A DNA stretch of 28,745 nt from Sphaeroforma sirkka. Its lineage: Eukaryota > Opisthokonta > Ichthyosporea > Ichthyophonida. Positions 11,284 through 24,427 of this stretch are shown in pieces. The stretch is taken from the NCBI GenBank assembly GCA_001586965.3, contig LUCW03001922.1, positions 1 to 28,745 of the forward strand. The letters run 5' to 3'. The notes beneath the pieces were generated by a model, which saw only the letters and a list, made by a program, of their open reading frames with translations, was not told the DNA's origin and did no database searches. Positions within the stretch are counted from its first letter, which is position 1, and each line of letters begins with the position of its first letter. Position numbers and translations under genes: made by a program.

Positions 11284-12996
11284 CTCAATTCCACAGTGAT
11301 GCATCAATATTTCCCAGTGATTGAAGAATGACTCAATTCCACAGTGATGCATCAATATTTCCCAGTGATTGAAGAATGCCTTAATTCCACAGTGATGCAT
11401 CAATATTTCCCAGTGATTGAAGAATGCCTCAATTCCACAGTGATGCATCAATATTTCCCAGTGATTGAAGAATGCCTTAATTCCACAGTGATGCATCAAT
11501 ATTTCCCAGTGATTGAAGAATGCCTTAATTCCACAGTGATGCATCAATATTTCCCAGTGATTGAAGAATGACTTAATTCCACAGTGATGCATCAATATTT
11601 CCCAGTGATTGAAGAATGCCTTAATTCCACAGTGATGCATCAATATTTCCCAGTGATTGAAGAATGCCTTAATTCCACAGTGATGCATCAATATTTCCCA
11701 GTGATTGAAGAATGCCTTAATTCCACAGTGATGCATCAATATTTCCCAGTGATTGAAGCCTTAATTCCACAGTGATGCATCAATATTTGCATCAATTCCA
11801 CAGTGATGCATCAATATTTCCCAGTGATTGAAGAATGCCTTAATTCCACAGTGATGCATCAATATTTCCCAGTGATTGAAGAATGCCTCAATTCCACAGT
11901 GATGCATCAATATTTCCCAGTGATTGAAGAATGCCTTAATTCCACAGTGATGCATCAATATTTCCCAGTGATTGAAGAATGCCTTAATTCCACAGTGATG
12001 CATCAATATTTCCCAGTGATTGAAGAATGCCTTAATTCCACAGTGATGCATCAATATTTCCCAGTGATTGAAGAATGCCTTAATTCCACAGTGATGCATC
12101 AATATTTCCCATTGATTGCCTTTAATTCCACAGTGATGCATCAATATTTCCCAGTGATTGAAGAATGCCTCAATTCCACAGTGATGCATCAATATTTCCC
12201 AGTGATTGAAGAATGCCTTAATTCCACAGTGATGCATCAATATTTCCCAGTGATTGAAGAATGCCTTAATTCCACAGTGATGCATCAATATTTCCCAGTG
12301 ATTGAAGAATGCCTTAATTCCACAGTGATGCATCAATATTTCCCAGTGATTGAAGAATGCCTTAATTCCACAGTGATGCATCAATATTTCCCAGTGATTG
12401 AAGAATGCCTCAATTCCACAGTGATGCATCAATATTTCCCAGTGATTGAAGAAATGCCTTAATTCCACAGTGATGCATCAATATTTCCCAGTGATTGAAG
12501 AATGCCTTAATCAATATTTCCCAGTGATTGAAGCAATATCAATCAATATTTCCCAGTGATTGAAGAATGCCTTAATTCCACAGTGATGCATCAATATTTC
12601 CCAGTGATTGAAGAATGCCTTAATTCCACAGTGATGCATCAATATTTCCCAGTGATTGAAGAATGCCTTAATTCCACAGTGATGCATCAATATTTCCCAG
12701 TGATTGAAGAATGCCTTAATTCCACAGTGATGCATCAATATTTCCCAGTGATTGAAGAATGCCTTAATTCCACAGTGATGCATCAATATTTCCCAGTGAT
12801 TGAAGAATGCCTTAATTCCACAGTGATGCATCAATATTTCCCAGTGATTGAAGAATGCCTTAATTCCACAGTGATGCATCAATATTTCCCAGTGATTGAA
12901 GAATGCCTTAATTCCACAGTGATGCATCAATATTTCCCAGTGATTGAAGAATGCCTTAATTCCACAGTTATGCATCAATATTTCCCAGTGATTGAA

Positions 12997-13042
12997 GAAT
13001 ATCAATATTTCCCAGCATCAATATTTCCCAGTGATTGATGAA
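12997..13042. repeat. Rearranged module 5
   Basis: The GAATATC and CCCAGCATC junctions are both present, followed by GATTGATGAATGCC and then a CCAAAGTTATG unit (AAAG at 13,055). A second GAATATC junction and a CAGTTATTGAAG unit come next. The AAAG variant groups it with modules at 2,295, 16,951 and 22,582 and separates it from the CCAGAG-marked copies. Confidence 0.85.
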
Positions 13043-13852
13043 TGCCTTAATTCCAAAGTTATGCATCAATATTTCCCAGTGATTGAAGAATATCAATATT
13101 TCCCAGTTATTGAAGAATGCCTTAATTCCACAGTGATGCATCAATATTTCCCAGTGATTGAAGAATGCCTCAATTCCACAGTGATGCATCAATATTTCCC
13201 AGTGATTGAAGAATGCCTTAATTCCACAGTGATGCATCAATATTTCCCAGTGATTGAAGAATGCCTTAATTCCACAGTGATGCATCAATATTTCCCAGTG
13301 ATTGAAGAATGCCTCAATTCCACAGTGATGCATCAATATTTCCCAGTGATTGAAGAATGCCTTAATTCCACAGTGATGCATCAATATTTCCCAGTGATTG
13401 AAGAATGCCTTAATTCCACAGTGATGCATCAATATTTCCCAGTGATTGAAGAATGACTCAATTCCACAGTGATGCATCAATATTTCCCAGTGATTGAAGA
13501 ATGCCTTAATTCCACAGGGATGCATCAATATTTCCCAGTGATTGAAGAATGCCTTAATTCCACAGTGATGCATCAATATTTCCCAGTGATTGAAGAATGC
13601 CTTAATTCCACATATCCAATATTTCCCAGTGATGCATCAATATTTCCCAGTGATTGAAGAATGCCTTAATTCCACAGTGATGCATCAATATTTCCCAGTG
13701 ATTGAAGAATGCCTTAATTCCACAGTGATGCATCAATATTTCCCAGTGATTGAAGAATGCCTTAATTCCACAGTGATGCATCAATATTTCCCAGTGATTG
13801 AAGAATGCCTTAATTCCACAGTGATGCATCAATATTTCCCAGTGATTGAAGA

Positions 13853-14036
13853 ATGAAGAGTTATTGATGCCTTAATTCCACAGTGATGCATCAATATTTC
13901 CCAGTGATTGATGAATGCATCTTATTTCCCAGTGATTGATGCTTAATCAATATTTCCCAGTGATTGAAGAATGCCTAATTCCACAGTGATGCATCAATAT
14001 TTCCCAGTGATTGAAGAATGAATGCATCAATATTTC
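13853..14036. repeat. Scrambled block of partial units
   Basis: Several partial units are joined out of register: GAATGAAGAGTTATTGATGCC, then a GATTGATGAATGCATCTTATTTCCC junction near 13,910, then GATTGATGCTTAATCAATATTT near 13,938, and GAATGAATGCATC near 14,025. Each break falls at short matches such as GATG, GCATC or CAAT. It looks like a local hotspot of repeated slippage or exchange. No foreign sequence is inserted. Confidence 0.7.
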
Positions 14037-15102
14037 CCAGTGATTGAAGAATGCCTTAATTCCACAGTGATGCATCAATATTTCCCAGTGATTGAAGAAT
14101 GCCTTAATTCCACAGTGATGCATCAATATTTCCCAGTGATTGAAGAATGCTTTAATTCCACAGTGATGCATCAATATTTCCCAGTGATTGAAGAATGCCT
14201 TAATTCCACAGGGATGCATCAATATTTCCCAGTGATTGAAGAATGCCTTAATTCCACAGTGATGCATCAATATTTCCCAGTGATTGAAGAATGCCTCAAT
14301 TCCACAGTGATGCATCAATATTTCCCAGTGATTGAAGAATGCCTTAATTCCACAGTGATGCATCAATATTTCCCAGTGATTGAAGAAAGACTCAATTCCA
14401 CAGTGATGCATCAATATTTCCCAGTGATTGAAGAATGCCTTAATTCCACAGTGATGCATCAATATTTCCCAGTGATTGAAGAATGCCTTAATTCCACAGT
14501 GATGCATCAATATTTCCCAGTGATTGAAGAATGCCTCAATTCCACAGTGATGCATCAATATTTCCCAGTGATTGAAGAATGCCTTAATTCCACAGTGATG
14601 CATCAATATTTCCCAGTGATTGAAGAATGCCTTAATTCCACAGTGATGCATCAATATTTCCCAGTGATTGAAGAATGCCTTAATTCCACAGTGATGCATC
14701 AATATTTCCCAGTGATTGAAGAATGCCTTAATTCCACAGTGATGCATCAATATTTCCCAGTGATTGAAGAATGCCTCAATTCCACAGTGATGCATCAATA
14801 TTTCCCAGTGATTGAAGAATGCCTCAATTCCACAGTGATGCATCAATATTTCCCAGTGATTGAAGAATGCCTTAATTCCACAGTGATGCATCAATATTTC
14901 CCAGTGATTGAAGAATGCCTCAATATTTCACAGTGATTCAATATTTCCCAGTGATTGAAGAATGCCTAATTCCACAGTGATGCATCAATATTTCCCAGTG
15001 ATTGAAGAATGCCTTAATTCCACAGTGATGCATCAATATTTCCCAGTGATTGAAGAATGCCTTAATTCCACAGTGATGCATCAATATTTCCCAGTGATTG
15101 AA

Positions 15103-15148
15103 GAATATCAATATTTCCCAGCATCAATATTTCCCAGTGATTGATGAA
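15103..15148. repeat. Rearranged module 6
   Basis: Both junctions are intact and are followed by GATTGATGAATGCC and CAGTTATACATC, the TATAC variant also seen in the 255-bp blocks. The second GAATATC junction is replaced by CCCAGTGATGCATC at about 15,181, a half-unit register jump through the shared CAGTGAT core. Confidence 0.85.
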
Positions 15149-16715
15149 TGCCTTAATTCCACAGTTATACATCAATATTTCCCAGTGATGCATCAATATT
15201 TCCCAGTGATTGAAGAATGCCTTAATTCCACAGTGATGCATCAATATTTCCCAGTGATTGAAGAATGCCTCAATTCCACAGTGATGCATCAATATTTCCC
15301 AGTGATTGAAGAAAGAATGCCTTAATTCCACAGTGATGCATCAATATTTCCCAGTGATTGAAGAATGCCTTAATTCCACAGTGATGCATCAATATTTCCC
15401 AGTGATTGAAGAATGCCTTAATTCCACAGTGATGCATCAATATTTCCCAGTGATTGAAGAATGCAATAATTCCACAGTGATGCATCAATATTTCCCAGTG
15501 ATTGAAGAATGCCTTAATTCCACAGTGATGCATCAATATTTCCCAGTGATTGAAGAATGCCTTCAATTCCACAGTGATGCATCAATATTTCCCAGTGATT
15601 GAAGAATGCCTTAATTTCCACAGTGATGCATCAATATTTCCCAGTGATTGAAGAATGCCTTAATTCCACAGTGATGCATCAATATTTCCCAGTGATTGAA
15701 GAATGCCTCAATTCCACAGTGATGCATCAATATTTCCCAGTGATTGAAGAATGCCTTAATTCCACAGTGATGCATCAATATTTCCCAGTGATTGAAGAAT
15801 TCCACAGTGATGCATCAATATGCATCAATATTTCCCAGTGATTGAAGAATGCCTTAATTCCACAGTGATGCATCAATATTTCCCAGTGATTGAAGAATGC
15901 CTTAATTCCACAGTGATGCATCAATATTTCCCAGTGATTGAAGAATGCCTTAATTCCACAGTGATGCATCAATATTTCCCAGTGATTGAAGAATGCCTCA
16001 ATTCCACAGTGATGCATCAATATTTCCCAGTGATTGAAGAATGCCTTAATTCCACAGTGATGCATCAATATTTCCCAGTGATTGAAGAATGCCTCAATTC
16101 CACAGTGATGCATCAATATTTCCCAGTGATTGAAGAATGCCTTAATTCCACAGTGATGCATCAATATTTCCCAGTGATTGAAGAATGCCTTAATTCCACA
16201 GTGATGCATCAATATTTCCCAGTGATTGAAGAATGCCTTAATTCCACAGTGATGCATCAATATTTCCCAGTGATTGAAGAATGCCTCAATTCCACAGTGA
16301 TGCATCAATATTTCCCAGTGATTGAAGAATGCCTTAATTCCACAGTGATGCATCAATATTTCCCAGTGATTGAAGAATGCCTTAATTCCACAGTGATGCA
16401 TCAATATTTCCCAGTGATTGAAGAATGCCTTAATTCCACAGTGATGCATCAATATTTCCCAGTGATTGAAGAATGCCTTAATTCCACAGTGATGCATCAA
16501 TATTTCCCAGTGATTGAAGAATGCCTTAATTCCACAGTGATGCATCAATATTTCCCAGTGATTGAAGAATGCCTTAATTCCACAGTGATGCATCAATATT
16601 TCCCAGTGATTGAAGAATGCCTCAATTCCACAGTGATGCATCAATATTTCCCAGTGATTGAAGAATGCCTTAATTCCACAGTGATGCATCAATATTTCCC
16701 AGTGATTGAAGAATG

Positions 16716-17052
16716 CCTCAATTCCACAGTGATGCATCAATATTTCCCAGTGATTGAAGAATGCCTTTAATTCCACAGTGATGCATCAATATTTCCCAGT
16801 GATTGAAGAATGCCTCAATTCCACAGTGATGCATCAATATTTCCCAGTGATTGAAGAATGCCTTAATTCCACAGTGATGCATCAATATTTCCCAGTGATT
16901 GAAGAATGCCTTAATTCCACAGTTATGCATCAATATTTCCAGTGATTGAAGAATATCAATATTTCCCAGCATCAATATTTCCCAGTGATTGATGAATGCC
17001 TTAATTCCAAAGTTATGCATCAATATTTCCCAGTGATTGAAGAATATCAATA
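16716..17052. repeat. Segmental duplication copy 1, containing module 7
   Basis: The C-type units at 16,716 and 16,813, the CAGTTATGC unit, a private one-C deletion (ATATTTCCAGTG) near 16,938, the module at 16,951-16,996 and the CCAAAGTTATG unit all recur from 22,348 to 22,683. The offset is 5,631 bp, or 5,632 bp left of a one-T insertion at about 16,767 (CCTTTAATT). The shared deletion and shared AAAG change make common descent much more likely than chance. Confidence 0.8.
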
Positions 17053-18997
17053 TTTCCCAGTGATTGAAGAATGCCTAATTCCACAGTGATGCATCAATAT
17101 TTCCCAGTGATTGAAGAATGCCTTAATTCCACAGTGATGCATCAATATTTCCCAGTGATTGAAGAATGCCTTAATTCCACAGTGATGCATCAATATTTCC
17201 CAGTGATTGAAGAATGCCTTAATTCCACAGTGATGCATCAATATTTCCCAGTGATTGAAGAATGCCTCAATTCCACATTCCACAGTGATGCATCAATATT
17301 TCCCAGTGATTGAAGAATGCCTCAATTCCACAGTGATGCATCAATATTTCCCAGTGATTGAAGAATGCCTTAATTCCACAGTGATGCATCAATATTTCCC
17401 AGTGATTGAAGAATGCCTTAATTCCACAGTGATGCATCAATATTTCCCAGTGATTGAAGAATATCTTAATTCCACAGTGATGCATCAATATTTCCCAGTG
17501 ATTGAAGAATGCCTTAATTCCACAGTGATGCATCAATATTTCCCAGTGATTGAAGAATGCCTTAATTCCACAGTGATGCATCAATATTTCCCAGTGATTG
17601 AAGAATGCCTTAATTCCACAGTGATGCATCAATATTTCCCAGTGATTGAAGAATGCTTAATTCCACAGTGATGCATCAATAATTGAAGAAGCCTCAATTC
17701 CACAGTGATGCATCAATATTTCCCAGTGATTGAAGAATGCCTTAATTCCACAGTGATGCATCAATATTTCCCAGTGATTGAAGAATGCCTTAATTCCACA
17801 GTGATGCATCAATATTTCCCAGTGATTGAAGAATGCCTCAATTCCACAGTGATGCATCAATATTTCCCAGTGATTGAAGAATGCCTCAATTCCACAGTGA
17901 TGCATCAATATTTCCCAGTGATTGAAGAATGCCTTAATTCCACAGTGATGCATCAATATTTCCCAGTGATTGAAGAATGCCTCAATTCCACAGTGATGCA
18001 TCAATATTTCCCAGTGATTGAAGAATGCCTTAATTCCACAGTGATGCATCAATATTTCCCAGTGATTGAAGAATGCCTTAATTCCACCACAGTGATGCAT
18101 CAATATTTCCCAGTGATTGAAGAATGCCTTAATTCCACAGTGATGCATCAATATTTCCCAGTGATTGAAGAATGCTCTTAATTCCACAGTGATGCATCAA
18201 TATTTCCCAGTGATTGAAGAATGCCTTAATTCCACAGTGATGCATCAATATTTCCAGTGATTGAAGAATGCCTTAATTCCACAGTGATGCATCAATATTT
18301 CCCAGTGATTGAAGAATGCCTCAATTCCACAGTGATGCATCAATATTTCCCAGTGATTGAAGAATGCCTTAATTCCACAGTGATGCATCAATATTTCCCA
18401 GTGATTGAAGAATGCTGCCAAATTCCACAGTGATGCATCAATATTTCCCAGTGATTGAAGAATGCCTTAATTCCACAGTGATGCATCAATATTTCCCAGT
18501 GATTGAAGAATGCCTTAATTCCACAGTGATGCATCAATATTTCCCAGTGATTGAAGAATGCCTTAATTCCACAGTGATGCATCAATATTTCCCAGTGATT
18601 GAAGAATGCCTTAATTCCACAGTGATGCATCAATATTTCCCAGTGATTGAAGAATGCCTTAATTCCACAGTGATGCATCAATATTTCCCAGTGATTGAAG
18701 AATGCCTTAATTCCACAGTGATGCATCAATATTTCCCAGTGATTGAAGAATGCCTTAATTCCACAGTGATGCATCAATATTTCCCAGTGATTGAAGAATG
18801 CCTCAATTCCACAGTGATGCATCAATATTTCCCAGTGATTGAAGAACTTAATTCCACAGTGATGCATCAATATTTCCCAGTGATTGAAGAATGCCTTAAT
18901 TCCACAGTGATGCATCAATATTTCCCAGTGATTGAAGAATGCCTTAATTCCACAGTGATGCATCAATATTTCCCAGTGATTGAAGAATGCCTTAATT

Positions 18998-19126
18998 CCA
19001 GAGTGATGCATCAATATTTCCCAGTGATTGATGAATGCCTTAATTCCACAGTTATGCATCAATATTTCCCAGTGATTGAAGAATATCAATATTTCCCAGC
19101 ATCAATATTTCCCAGTGATTGAAGAA
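18998..19126. repeat. Marker CCAGAG plus rearranged module 8
   Basis: CCAGAGTG is at 18,998 and the module starts 83 bp later at 19,081. Unlike the other marked copies, the module exits into GATTGAAGAATGCC with no GATTGATG variant, and ordinary units follow at once. The right half of the compound block appears to have been replaced by standard units through exchange. Confidence 0.85.
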
Positions 19127-20115
19127 TGCCTTAATTCCACAGTGATGCATCAATATTTCCCAGTGATTGAAGAATGCCTCAATTCCACAGTGATGCATCA
19201 ATATTTCCCAGTGATTGAAGAATGCCTTAATTCCACAGTGATGCATCAATATTTCCCAGTGATTGAAGAATGCCTTAATTCCACAGTGATGCATCAATAT
19301 TTCCCAGTGATTGAAGAATGCCTTAATTCCACAGTGATGCATCAATATTTCCCAGTGATTGAAGAATGCCTTAATTCCACAGTGATGCATCAATATTCCC
19401 AGTGATTTCCACAGTGATGCATCAATATTTCCCAGTGATTGAAGAATGCCTTAATTCCACAGTGATGCATCAATATTTCCCAGTGATTGAAGAATGCCTT
19501 AATTCCACAGTGATGCATCAATATTTCCCAGTGATTGAAGAATGCCTTAATTCCACAGTGATGCATCAATATTTCCCAGTGATTGAAGAATGCCCAATTC
19601 CACAGTGATGCATCAATATTTCCCAGTGATTGAAGAATGCCTCAATTCCACAGTGATGCATCAATATTTCCCAGTGATTGAAGAATGCCTTAATTCCACA
19701 GTGATGCATCAATATTTCCCAGTGATTGAAGAATGCCTTAATTCCACAGTGATGCATCAATATTTCCCAGTGATTGAAGAATGCCTTAATTCCACAGTGA
19801 TGCATCAATATTTCCCAGTGATTGAAGAATGCCTTCAATTCCACAGTGATGCATCAATATTTCCCAGTGATTGAAGAATGCCTTAATTCCACAGTGATGC
19901 ATCAATATTTCCCAGTGATTGAAGAATGCCTCAATTCCACAGTGATGCATCAATATTTCCCAGTGATTGAAGAATGCCTTAATTCCACAGTGATGCATCA
20001 ATATTTCCCAGTGATTGAAGAATGCCTTAATTCCACAGTGATGCATCAATATTTCCCAGTGATTGAAGAATGCCTTAATTCCACAGTTATGCATCAATAT
20101 TTCCCAGTGATTGAA

Positions 20116-20161
20116 GAATATCAATATTTCCCAGCATCAATATTTCCCAGTGATTGAAGAA
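20116..20161. repeat. Rearranged module 9
   Basis: It has the same two junctions and the same GATTGAAGAATGCC exit as the module 1,035 bp upstream at 19,081. The interval between them may therefore be one copy of a roughly 1-kb higher-order unit. A three-base duplication (GAAGAAGAATGCC) follows near 20,208. Confidence 0.85.
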
Positions 20162-20543
20162 TGCCTTAATTCCACAGTGATGCATCAATATTTCCCAGTG
20201 ATTGAAGAAGAATGCCTCAATTCCACAGTGATGCATCAATATTTCCCAGTGATTGAAGAATGCCTTAATTCCACAGTGATGCATCAATATTTCCCAGTGA
20301 TTGAAGAATGCCTTAATTCCACAGTGATGCATCAATATTTCCCAGTGATTGAAGAATGCCTTAATTCCACAGTGATGCATCAATATTTCCCAGTGATTGA
20401 AGAATGCCTTAATTCCACAGTGATGCATCAATATTTCCCAGTGATTGAAGAATGCCTCAATTCCACAGTGATGCAAATATTTCCCAGTGATTGAAGAATG
20501 CCTTAATTCCACAGTGATGCATCAATATTTCCCAGTGATTGAA

Positions 20544-20853
20544 GAATGAATTCCACAGTGATGCATCAATATTTCCCAGTGATTGAAGAATGCCTTAATT
20601 CCACATGATGCATCAATATTTCCCAGTGATTGAAGAATGCCTTAATTCCACAGTGATGCATCAATATTTCCCAGTGATTGAAGAATGCCTTCTAATTTCA
20701 CAGTGATGCATCAATAATTCCACATGCCTTAATTGATGCATCAATATTTCCCAGTGATTGATGAATGCCTTAATTCCACAGTTATGCATCAATATTTCCC
20801 AGTGATGCATCAATATTTCCCAGTGATTGATGAATGCCTTAATTCCAATTCCA
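20544..20853. repeat. Scrambled block of partial units
   Basis: Irregular joins cluster here: GAATGAATTCCACAG near 20,547, CCACATGATGC near 20,602, CTTCTAATTTCAC near 20,690, CATCAATAATTCCACATGCC near 20,710, AATTGATGCATC near 20,732, a half-unit jump CCCAGTGATGCATC near 20,798, and AATTCCAATTCC at 20,841. The last junction, with its preceding GATTGATGAATGCC, occurs again at 23,643 (offset 2,802 bp). Confidence 0.7.
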
Positions 20854-22347
20854 CAGTGATGCATCAATATTTCCCAGTGATTGAAGAATGCCTTAATTCC
20901 ACAGTGATGCATCAATATTTCCCAGTGATTGAAGAATGCCTTAATTCCACAGTGATGCATCAATATTTCCCAGTGATTGAAGAATGCCTTAATTCCACAG
21001 TGATGCATCAATATTTCCCAGTGATTGAAGAAATGCCTTAATTCCACAGTGATGCATCAATATTTCCCAGTGATTGAAGAATGCCTTAATTCCACAGTGA
21101 TGCATCAATATTTCCCAGTGATTGAAGAATGCCTTAATTCCACAGTGATGCATCAATATTTCCCAGTGATTGAAGAATGCCTCAATTCCACAGTGATGCA
21201 TCAATATTTCCCAGTGATTGAAGAATGCCTTAATTCACAGTGATGCATCAATATTTCCCAGTGATTGAAGAATGCCTTAATTCCACAGTGATGCATCAAT
21301 ATTTCCCAGTGATTGAAGAATGCCTTAATTCCACAGTGATGCATCAATATTTCCCAGTGATTGAAGAATGCCTTAATTCCAGTGATGCATCAATATTTCC
21401 CAGTGATTGATGAATGCCTTAATTCCACAGTTATGCATCAATATTTCCCAGTGATTGAAGAATATCTTAATTCCACAGTGATGCATCAATATTTCCCAGT
21501 GATTGAAGAATGCCTTAATTCCACAGTGATGCATCAATATTTCCCAGTGATTGAAGAATATCAATATTTCCCAGTGATTGAAGAATGCCTTAATCCACAC
21601 AGATGATGCATCAATATTTCCCAGTGATTGAAGAATGCCTCAATTCCACAGTGATGCATCAATATTTCCCAGTGATTGAAGAATGCCTTAATTCCACAGT
21701 GATGCATCAATATTTCCCAGTGATTGAAGAATGCCTTAATTCCACAGTGATGCATCAATATTTCCCAGTGATTGAAGAATGCCTTAATTCCACAGTGATG
21801 CATCAATATTTCCCAGTGATTGAAGAATGCCTTAATTCCACAGTGATGCATCAATATTTCCCAGTGATTGAAGAATGCCTTAATTCCACAGTGATGCATC
21901 AATATTTCCCAGTGATTGAAGAATGCCTTAATTCATCAATATTTCCCAGTGATTGAAGAATGCTTAATTCCACAGTGATGCATCAATATTTCCCAGTGAT
22001 TGAAGAATGCCTTAATTCCACAGTGATGCATCAATATTTCCCAGTGATTGAAGAATGCCTTAATTCCACAGTGATGCATCAATATTTCCCAGTGATTGAA
22101 GAATGCCTTAATTCCACAGTGATGCATCAATATTTCCCAGTGATTGAAGAATGCCTTAATTCCACAGTGATGCATCAATATTTCCCAGTGATTGAAGAAT
22201 GCCTCAATTCCACAGTGATGCATCAATATATTTCCCAGTGATTGAAGAATGCCTTAATTCCACAGTGATGCATCAATATTTCCCAGTGATTGAAGAATGC
22301 CTCAATTCCACAGTGATGCATCAATATTTCCCAGTGATTGAAGAATG

Positions 22348-22683
22348 CCTCAATTCCACAGTGATGCATCAATATTTCCCAGTGATTGAAGAATGCCTTA
22401 ATTCCACAGTGATGCATCAATATTTCCCAGTGATTGAAGAATGCCTCAATTCCACAGTGATGCATCAATATTTCCCAGTGATTGAAGAATGCCTTAATTC
22501 CACAGTGATGCATCAATATTTCCCAGTGATTGAAGAATGCCTTAATTCCACAGTTATGCATCAATATTTCCAGTGATTGAAGAATATCAATATTTCCCAG
22601 CATCAATATTTCCCAGTGATTGATGAATGCCTTAATTCCAAAGTTATGCATCAATATTTCCCAGTGATTGAAGAATATCAATA
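22348..22683. repeat. Segmental duplication copy 2, containing module 10
   Basis: This is the partner of 16,716-17,052. The module is at 22,582-22,627, with the same one-C deletion upstream and AAAG at 22,640. The copies part after GAATATCAATA, where this copy jumps to GTTATTGAAG while the other continues TTTCCCAG. Confidence 0.8.
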
Positions 22684-23544
22684 GTTATTGAAGAATGCCT
22701 TAATTCCACAGTGATGCATCAATATTTCCCAGTGATTGAAGAATGCCTTAATTCCACAGTGATGCATCAATATTTCCCAGTGATTGAAGAATGCCTCAAT
22801 TCCACAGTGATGCATCAATATTTCCCAGTGATTGATTGAAGAATGCCTCAATTCCACAGTGATGCATCAATATTTCCCAGTGATTGAAGAATGCCTTAAT
22901 TCCACAGTGATGCATCAATATTTCCCAGTGATTGAAGAATGCCTCAATTCCACAGTGATGCATCAATATTTCCCAGTGATTGAAGAATGCCTTAATTCCA
23001 CAGTGATGCATCAATATTTCCCAGTGATTGAAGAATGCCTCAATTCCACAGTGATGCATCAATATTTCCCAGTGATTGAAGAATGCCTTAATTCCACAGT
23101 GATGCATCAATATTTCCCAGTGATTGAAGAATGCCTTAATTCCACAGTGATGCATCAATATTTCCCAGTGATTGAAGAATGCCTTAATTCCACAGTGATG
23201 CATCAATATTTCCCAGTGATTGAAGAATGCCTTAATTCCACAGTGATGCATCAATATTTCCCAGTGATTGAAGAATGCCTCAATTCCACAGTGATGCATC
23301 AATATTTCCCAGTGATTGAAGAATGCCTCAATTCAATATCAATATTTCCCAGTGATTGAAGAATGCCTTAATTCCACAGTGATGCATCAATATTTCCCAG
23401 TGATTGAAGAATGCCTTAATTCCACAGTGATGCATCAATATTTCCCAGTGATTGAAGAATGCCTCAATTCCACAGTGATGCATCAATATTTCCCAGTGAT
23501 TGAAGAATGCCTTAATTCCACAGTGATGCATCAATATTTCCCAG

Positions 23545-24085
23545 TGATTTGAATGCCTTAATTCCACAGTTATGCATCAATATTTCCCAGTGATTGAAGA
23601 ATTTCCCAGCATCAATATTTCCCAGTGATTGATGAATGCCTTAATTCCAATTCCACAGTGATGCATCAATATTTCCCAGTGATTGAAGAATGCCTTAATT
23701 CCACAGTGATGCATCAATATTTCCCAGTGATTGAAGAATGCCTTAATTCCACAGTGATGCATCAATATTTCCCAGTGATTGAAGAATGCCTCAATTCCAC
23801 AGTGATGCATCAATATTTCCCAGTGATTGAAGAATGCCTTAATTCCACAGTGATGCATCAATATTTCCCAGTGATTGAAGAATGCCTTCAATTCCACAGT
23901 GATGCATCAATATGATTGAAGAATGCCTTAATTCCACAGTGATGCATCAATATTTCCCAGTGATTGAATGCATCAATATGATGCATCAATATTTCCCAGT
24001 GATTGAAGAATGCCTTAATTCCACAGTGATGCATCAATATTTCCCAGTGATTGAAGAATGCATCAATATTTCCCAGTGATGCATC
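23545..24085. repeat. Rearranged module 11 and scrambled surroundings
   Basis: A short GATTTGAATGCC unit near 23,547 is followed by a CAGTTATGC unit and a module variant at 23,599-23,636. In the variant, GAAGAATTTCCCAGCATC replaces GAATATCAATATTTCCCAGCATC, a further deletion. The AATTCCAATTCC junction follows at 23,643. After five normal units come more truncated joins: CATCAATATGATTG near 23,908, GAATGCATCAATATGATGC near 23,967, GAATGCATC at 24,056 and CCCAGTGATGCATC at 24,072. Confidence 0.75.
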
Positions 24086-24409
24086 AATATTTCCCAGTGA
24101 TTGAAGAATGCCTCAATTCCACAGTGATGCATCAATATTTCCCAGTGATTGAAGAATGCCTTAATTCCACAGTGATGCATCAATATTTCCCAGTGATTGA
24201 AGAATGCCTTAATTCCACAGTGATGCATCAATATTTCCCAGTGATTGAAGAATGCCTTAATTCCACAGTGATGCATCAATATTTCCCAGTGATTGAAGAA
24301 TGCCTTAATTCCACAGTGATGCATCAATATTTCCCAGTGATTGAAGAATGCCTTAATTCCACAGTGATGCATCAATATTTCCCAGTGATTGAAGAATGCC
24401 TTAATTCAC

Positions 24410-24427
24410 ATATTGATGCATCAATAT
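24410..24427. repeat. 18-bp perfect palindrome
   Basis: ATATTGATGCATCAATAT is its own reverse complement. It extends the 10-bp palindrome TGATGCATCA present in standard units, through a local change at a junction (TTCACATATTG). It is a single occurrence and probably a by-product of rearrangement. Confidence 0.9.
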
